This document shows positions 60,357 through 64,000 of a DNA stretch of 64,000 nt, piece after piece. The stretch is from JAJXZP01 sp963787185 (lineage in GTDB: Bacteria > Spirochaetota > Spirochaetia > Treponematales > Rectinemataceae). Positions within the stretch are counted from its first letter, which is position 1, and every line of letters starts with the position of its first letter. The DNA lies in assembly GCA_963787185.1 (NCBI GenBank), contig CAWBCC010000014.1, forward strand, positions 558,001 through 622,000, given 5' to 3'. The position numbers and the translations under genes are program-made. Under the pieces are notes generated by a model that was given only the letters and a program-made list of their open reading frames with translations, did no database searches and was not told where the DNA came from.

Positions 60357-60920
60357 ATGAAAAAGATCAATCGCTTATTCATGATTTCGCTGTTCATTCT
60401 TTCTCTCTTCGCGGCCATGGCCCAGCAATCTGCCGCGCCGGCTTCTTCTCCGGCGGCCGATCTTTTGAAGCTGGCGGCGGCGGGTGTGGGAGATCAGGTC
60501 CTGCTCGCCTATGTGCAGAATTCCAAGGAACCTTTCCATCTCTCGGCCGACGACATCATTTCGCTTACGAACGCCAGGGTCGGATCGTCCGTCATCCAGG
60601 CGATATTGAACCACGACGCATCCATGCCCTCATCTTTCCAGCCGACGACTTCGTCGGCTCTGGCGGCAGCGGCGGCCCCCGCACCTGTGGTAGCTCCGCC
60701 AACTGCGACAGCTCCAGCCTCTCAGTCCGCTGCGCCCTTGAATCCTGATCCGAGCGCCCCTCCGGCGCCCCTGGTCGAAGCCGTCCCGGTGGCCCCGGGG
60801 CCGGGATATGAATGGGTGCCGGGCCATTGGGCCTGGAACGACGGTTGGGTCTGGATGTACGGCAGCTGGGTCCTGCCGGGCTATTGGGGGTGGGGAGGCT
60901 GGCACCGCCGCTGGAGATAG
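60357..60920 (+). CDS. Exported protein with YXWGXW/WxxGxW-like C-terminus
   Basis: A 187-residue protein. After a signal peptide come a helical region (residues about 30-90) and a Pro/Ala-rich linker. A C-terminal segment reads Y-E-W-V-P-G-H-W-A-W-N-D-G-W and then Y-G-S-W-V-L-P-G-Y-W-G-W, repeats known from surface-exposed envelope proteins. The function is unknown. GAGGTGA precedes the ATG. It overlaps by one codon distance with the next gene (stop at 60920, next ATG at 60922), so they are one operon. Confidence 0.85.
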   Translation: MKKINRLFMISLFILSLFAAMAQQSAAPASSPAADLLKLAAAGVGDQVLLAYVQNSKEPFHLSADDIISLTNARVGSSVIQAILNHDASMPSSFQPTTSSALAAAAAPAPVVAPPTATAPASQSAAPLNPDPSAPPAPLVEAVPVAPGPGYEWVPGHWAWNDGWVWMYGSWVLPGYWGWGGWHRRWR

Positions 60921-60921
60921 G

Positions 60922-61611
60922 ATGGCGTTCCGGACTCGACCGCGCTATAGTCAGGGCCTGATGCGATTGAAGTGTTTCGTCTTGGCCATGGCGCTCTCCT
61001 CCGCCGGATATCTCGGCGCGCTCGGCCCGATAACGGCAATTCAAATGGACCTGGGTGTCGTCACGGCGCTCAATCTCGATCCGGCCACGACTGCGGGCTC
61101 CAGCAGCCTCATCACGAACATCCTCGGTGTAGGAATCACCCTGCCTTTCGAGCCCGGCTCGCGATGGTCTTTCGTGCCTACGGCGGACCTCTACGCGGCC
61201 AACTTCGGGCTCGTGAACGGCAAGGCCGTAGCCGTCGACATCGGCGACCGGGAGGCCTACGTGGTCGGCGCGCTCCTCGACGCCCCGGTCGTATACAGCT
61301 TCGACTTGAGACCGCCCTGGAAGGTGACGGCCGGAGCCGGGCTCGCGATCAACGCGCGTTACGGCTTCATGGCGGTCAGTGACGCCTCTTCCTCGGACGT
61401 CGCCGCGATAAACAGCTATTTCTGGAGTCAGGGCCGCTTCATCATGCCCAGCACCCAGGCCAGCGTGTTCTACAGCCTGACGCGCCACCTCGACTTCGGA
61501 TTCACGGCGCTGGCCTATTGGCCGATATTCAATCTTTGGGCGGGCACCGGACTTTCGTTCTTCGACCAGGGCATATTCGGCGGCAGGCTCGACCTCCGCT
61601 ATCTCTACTAA
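60922..61611 (+). CDS. Exported protein, probable beta-barrel
   Basis: A 229-residue protein. The start at 60922 has GGAGATAGG before it and is nearly fused to the previous stop. A second ATG at 60961 is a weaker choice. A signal peptide ends near S-S-A-G-Y-L-G. Strand-like segments rich in Gly, Phe and Tyr cover the rest (for example T-G-L-S-F-F-D-Q-G-I-F-G), and the protein ends L-R-Y-L-Y. The family is not recognised. It is part of the envelope run. Confidence 0.8.
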   Translation: MAFRTRPRYSQGLMRLKCFVLAMALSSAGYLGALGPITAIQMDLGVVTALNLDPATTAGSSSLITNILGVGITLPFEPGSRWSFVPTADLYAANFGLVNGKAVAVDIGDREAYVVGALLDAPVVYSFDLRPPWKVTAGAGLAINARYGFMAVSDASSSDVAAINSYFWSQGRFIMPSTQASVFYSLTRHLDFGFTALAYWPIFNLWAGTGLSFFDQGIFGGRLDLRYLY

Positions 61612-61635
61612 GCCCTACCGAGCCCGGGAGCGACT

Positions 61636-62511
61636 TTGAAAATTGCAATTTTCGTCGCAATTGCGATCGGAATTTCCATTTTTGTCCTCCATCCGGAAGC
61701 TGCCCAGGACCTGCCGCGGATAGGCTGGTCGAACGGACCTTTCGACGCCGTTCTCTACCCTTCGCTCGATGTGGGCACTCATTTCAATCGTGTCGGTTTC
61801 CTCTTGCGCGATATGGGCCGGTTCGAGACTTCCGGACTTTCCTGGGGCATCGGAGCTTTCGTATCCGGGAAAGCGGCGGCCAGCACGATCGGCATAACGG
61901 GACCAGGGGTCCAGACCTCTTTCGGCTTCGATGCACTTCTCGGTTTCGGTCCGCCGTCTTCGGCTCCGGCGCCGTGGACAGACTTCGAAGTGCGACGGAG
62001 CAGGGAGATACGCTACGAATGGATCTCGTACTGGGATACATGGGGTACGGCACAGTTCAACGGTCGCTTCGAGTACGTCTGGGTCAAGGGTAAGCACTCT
62101 TTCGGCGTCGAAATGCAGGACGACCTTTTCAGTCCGCCGTTTCGCGACGAGTTTCGGACCGGCGCGGCGGAGGCGAGCTACGGATTCGACTGGAACGGCG
62201 TCGGCTCCGCGGTTGGGCTGGGAATGAAGTTATGGACAGGTTCGACCTACGGCCATGGCCAGTTCTATCGCGGCCAGGTGATCTTCATGAACACTGCGCT
62301 GCCCGGCGTCGACGATTCGGCCGGAGTGCTCTACGTCGCCTTCCGGCGGGGTGCGATCAGGCTGGAGTTGGGATGGGACTCCGAAGGCATTCGAAATGTC
62401 ATCCAGAATGGTCTTCACTGGATCATCGACGACGGCATGGTTCCCCTCGTCGACAGACCGGACAGGCCCTATGTCTTGTTGACGCTATACCCGGACGGCG
62501 ACCTGTACTGA
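61636..62511 (+). CDS. Exported protein of unknown function (toxin-23-like resemblance)
   Basis: A 291-residue protein. The TTG start at 61636 is preceded by GGGAG, and a signal peptide ends at H-P-E-A-A-Q. The middle part, F-R-T-G-A-A-E-A-S-Y and G-M-K-L-W-T-G, recalls proteins annotated as polymorphic toxin type 23, although these may simply be beta-barrels. No toxin catalytic site is evident. It completes the plus-strand envelope run and converges with the caspase-like gene. Confidence 0.75.
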   Translation: MKIAIFVAIAIGISIFVLHPEAAQDLPRIGWSNGPFDAVLYPSLDVGTHFNRVGFLLRDMGRFETSGLSWGIGAFVSGKAAASTIGITGPGVQTSFGFDALLGFGPPSSAPAPWTDFEVRRSREIRYEWISYWDTWGTAQFNGRFEYVWVKGKHSFGVEMQDDLFSPPFRDEFRTGAAEASYGFDWNGVGSAVGLGMKLWTGSTYGHGQFYRGQVIFMNTALPGVDDSAGVLYVAFRRGAIRLELGWDSEGIRNVIQNGLHWIIDDGMVPLVDRPDRPYVLLTLYPDGDLY

Positions 62512-62541
62512 GAAGACTCCGCTTCGAAGCCTTGCAAAGCG

Positions 62542-63336
62542 CTACGACGCTTGGTTGGAAGCAAATACGATCAGGTCTCGGGGGCCATATAGGTCGGGAT
62601 CACTGATCGGGCCGGAATTGTGGGAATAAAGCAGGTTCCATCTTCGGATCTCCGCCGCGACAACATCGTATAGCCGTCCCAGCGTGAGCTTGTCGCCGTA
62701 ATCCAAGCCGGCTCGCCCGCGAATCGCCTTCGAGACGGCCTCGCTGAAGCTGCCTGTCTTTGAATACCATCTTTCCAGGATCGGACCCTTGGTACCGGTG
62801 ATCGCGAAAATTCGCGTGCTCTTATGATAGGCGAGAACATCCGTGAAGACTCCTGAATAACAGGAATCGAGTATAAGGAGGATTTTTCCTCTGCTCCTCG
62901 CCTCCAGCATCTCATAGAGATCATCGAATGACGTGCAATCATTCAGAACGAGTCCTTCGGAGGAGCCATGAGAGGCGATGTAAGCGACCGTGAGTGAATC
63001 TGCCGAGTCAAATCGGGTTATTTCTCGGACAAGATCATCGCACGTTTCGCCCCCCCCGATGACCGTCGAGAACTTTTTCCCTTCAATCTTGATCGATCTG
63101 GCCGCAGCATTGAAATCGCGTACAGCGGCAGAAAGGTGCGTGAATGACTCGTTGGACTGCGGAGGTTGATAATCGTTCAAGATCGACACAATGTTGACGG
63201 ATTTCGCGGACTCCAACTCGTGCGAGGTAGGGATGCTGCTGCAGCCGAAGACGGAAAATGCCAGCGCGAGAGCCAAGAGCACATACGATGTCGCGGCGCC
63301 GAACTTCAGTGGCCCGGGACCGAACAGGACCGTCAC
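62542..63336 (-). CDS. Caspase-like (C14) peptidase lipoprotein
   Basis: A 264-residue protein. The leader ends in the lipobox S-V-F-G-C32, so it is exported and lipidated. The mature part has the caspase/metacaspase dyad: His123 in A-Y-I-A-S-H-G and Cys159 in L-I-L-D-S-C-Y-S-G, with the usual hydrophobic strands before each. Family members cleave after Arg, Lys or Asp. Export of such a domain is uncommon. The GTG start has AAGG upstream. The neighbouring barrels suggest a surface or periplasmic role. Confidence 0.88.
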   Translation of the reverse strand: MTVLFGPGPLKFGAATSYVLLALALAFSVFGCSSIPTSHELESAKSVNIVSILNDYQPPQSNESFTHLSAAVRDFNAAARSIKIEGKKFSTVIGGGETCDDLVREITRFDSADSLTVAYIASHGSSEGLVLNDCTSFDDLYEMLEARSRGKILLILDSCYSGVFTDVLAYHKSTRIFAITGTKGPILERWYSKTGSFSEAVSKAIRGRAGLDYGDKLTLGRLYDVVAAEIRRWNLLYSHNSGPISDPDLYGPRDLIVFASNQAS

Positions 63337-63463
63337 CTTCTACCTGCCATATCAAGGCAAGTATTGTTCTAATTTCTCCAAGATGTCAAGTACTCATTTC
63401 AATGGCCGAAATCGGTAGGTGTTTGGTGATATGCGATCAAAATCCAAAAATTTTGCGAAGCCA

Positions 63464-63500
63464 CAAAACCTCGGACGCCCCCGCGAGGGGAGCATCCGAG
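63464..63500 (-). terminator. Terminator of the partial gene at the window end
   Basis: CTCGGA and TCCGAG enclose a C-run/G-run inner stem. On the minus strand it is followed by GTTTTG. It lies 29 bases after the stop of the gene at 63530, so it most likely ends that transcript. The 190 bases up to the caspase-like gene hold nothing else. Confidence 0.6.
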
Positions 63501-63529
63501 ATCGAATTCCTTTAATTTGGTGACGGGGA

Positions 63530-64000
63530 TCAGAGATTGGACTCGACTATGCTGGATACATCGAGGATACCATCGACGATTTTCCCTCTGACGACGACCG
63601 AGAGTCCCATGTCGCGCTTAGTGGCAGAAATCAACTGAGAGGCGAGCTGGTTACCGTGATCATCAAAAGGGAAAAACTTGTAGGTATCCCCCTGCAAAAT
63701 GCTGATTCCGAATCCCGAGCCGTCGTTGGCGATTTCGGCCGCTTTCGTCAGATCCTGAGGGGCGGTCGTCAAGTCGACATCGCCGCTCTTCATCGCCTGA
63801 CCGGAGGTCTTATCGACGAGATACCCGCTCCACGTAGGTACGGGCATCGCACCGGAAACTCCCGATGTGTCGTTTGACATGTACGTGTTTTGCATGTCAT
63901 TTGGCGTATGACCGTTTCCTCCGTATCCTCCTCCGTACCCTCCCATTCCGAACGCCGCAAAGGAAGTGAAACCGAGCATAGCGACCGCTACGGCTAAGAT
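63530..64000 (-). CDS. Exported Gly-rich protein, 5' end outside window
   Basis: The frame is open to the window edge, reading I-L-A-V-A-V-A-M-L-G-F at the limit, which is the middle of a signal peptide. The start therefore lies beyond 64000. After the signal comes a Gly/Tyr/Met-rich stretch (F-G-M-G-G-Y-G-G-G-Y) and then a compact mixed domain ending D-V-S-S-I-V-E-S-N-L. Function is unknown. The Gly-Tyr-Met pattern is seen in some exported metal- or surface-associated proteins, but that is only a hint. Confidence 0.7.
   Translation of the reverse strand: MLAVAVAMLGFTSFAAFGMGGYGGGYGGNGHTPNDMQNTYMSNDTSGVSGAMPVPTWSGYLVDKTSGQAMKSGDVDLTTAPQDLTKAAEIANDGSGFGISILQGDTYKFFPFDDHGNQLASQLISATKRDMGLSVVVRGKIVDGILDVSSIVESNL

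Noticed and set aside
61636..62511. Firm call as a polymorphic toxin
   Set aside because: Only a loose resemblance to the toxin-23 family; no immunity gene, no delivery domain and no catalytic site seen.

Overview
The window is about 64 kb of high-GC bacterial chromosome, densely coded and opening and closing inside genes. The best lineage clue is the chemotaxis block at 44.2-48.5 kb. There, cheA is followed by a CheW protein fused to a CheR-like domain and then by cheX, an arrangement known from treponemes and relatives. Many exported lipoproteins and presumed outer-membrane beta-barrel proteins, plus a TIGR02757-family gene, also fit a free-living, GC-rich spirochaete. This lineage call is inference from gene content; there is no rRNA in the window.

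Layout. 0-1.4 kb: 3' part of a DEAD-box RNA helicase. 1.4-7.2 kb: a copper-handling island (cupredoxin, HMA-SafE-cupredoxin fusion, CsoR with its operator, CopA, CopZ). 7.2-14.4 kb: M48 protease, flavin oxidoreductase, PII-like protein, catalase-peroxidase KatG, tRNA-Pro and an MFS exporter. 14.4-21.6 kb: envelope and TPR lipoproteins with a LysM lytic transglycosylase. 21.6-25.1 kb: M20 peptidase, GalE, tRNA-Phe and a YjbQ-family gene whose 3' end is partly duplicated. 25.2-27.6 kb: an unusual radical SAM protein. 27.6-33.6 kb: one nickel operon joining a NikMNQO importer to LarE-LarC-LarB, which build the nickel-pincer cofactor. It is preceded by a long structured leader that looks able to switch ribosome access. 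33.7-42.5 kb: sensor kinase, siroheme enzyme, SDR, aspartate-semialdehyde dehydrogenase, a TetR regulator with two matching operators around it, an EFR1-type ferredoxin, and a cysteine desulfurase lacking its PLP-lysine segment beside an ArsR-rhodanese regulator. 42.5-44.1 kb: a beta-propeller lipoprotein, a 104-bp palindromic element, a tyrosine-recombinase-like remnant and tRNA-Val, which together look like a worn integration site. 44.2-48.5 kb: chemotaxis genes. 48.7-53.7 kb: two barrel-like proteins, a Crp/Fnr regulator with a textbook CRP-type site just downstream, a CoA-disulfide-reductase-like enzyme and a stand-alone rhodanese. 53.8-56.6 kb: an HU/DUF4469-like gene with six 22-bp tandem repeats upstream, and a chemoreceptor. 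56.8-64 kb: a membrane-bound LuxR regulator divergent from a run of exported proteins, a serine hydrolase, and a caspase-like lipoprotein.

How the parts fit together. Themes are metal homeostasis (copper export, nickel import and nickel cofactor), sulfur/persulfide chemistry (cysteine desulfurase remnant, ArsR-rhodanese, CoADR, rhodanese), oxidative stress (KatG), chemotaxis and envelope biogenesis. tRNA promoters have clear -35/-10 boxes of the sigma-70 type. Several protein genes have a good -10 box only 6-13 bases before the ATG and no Shine-Dalgarno, which suggests leaderless or near-leaderless transcripts. No CRISPR array, intact insertion sequence or intact prophage was seen.
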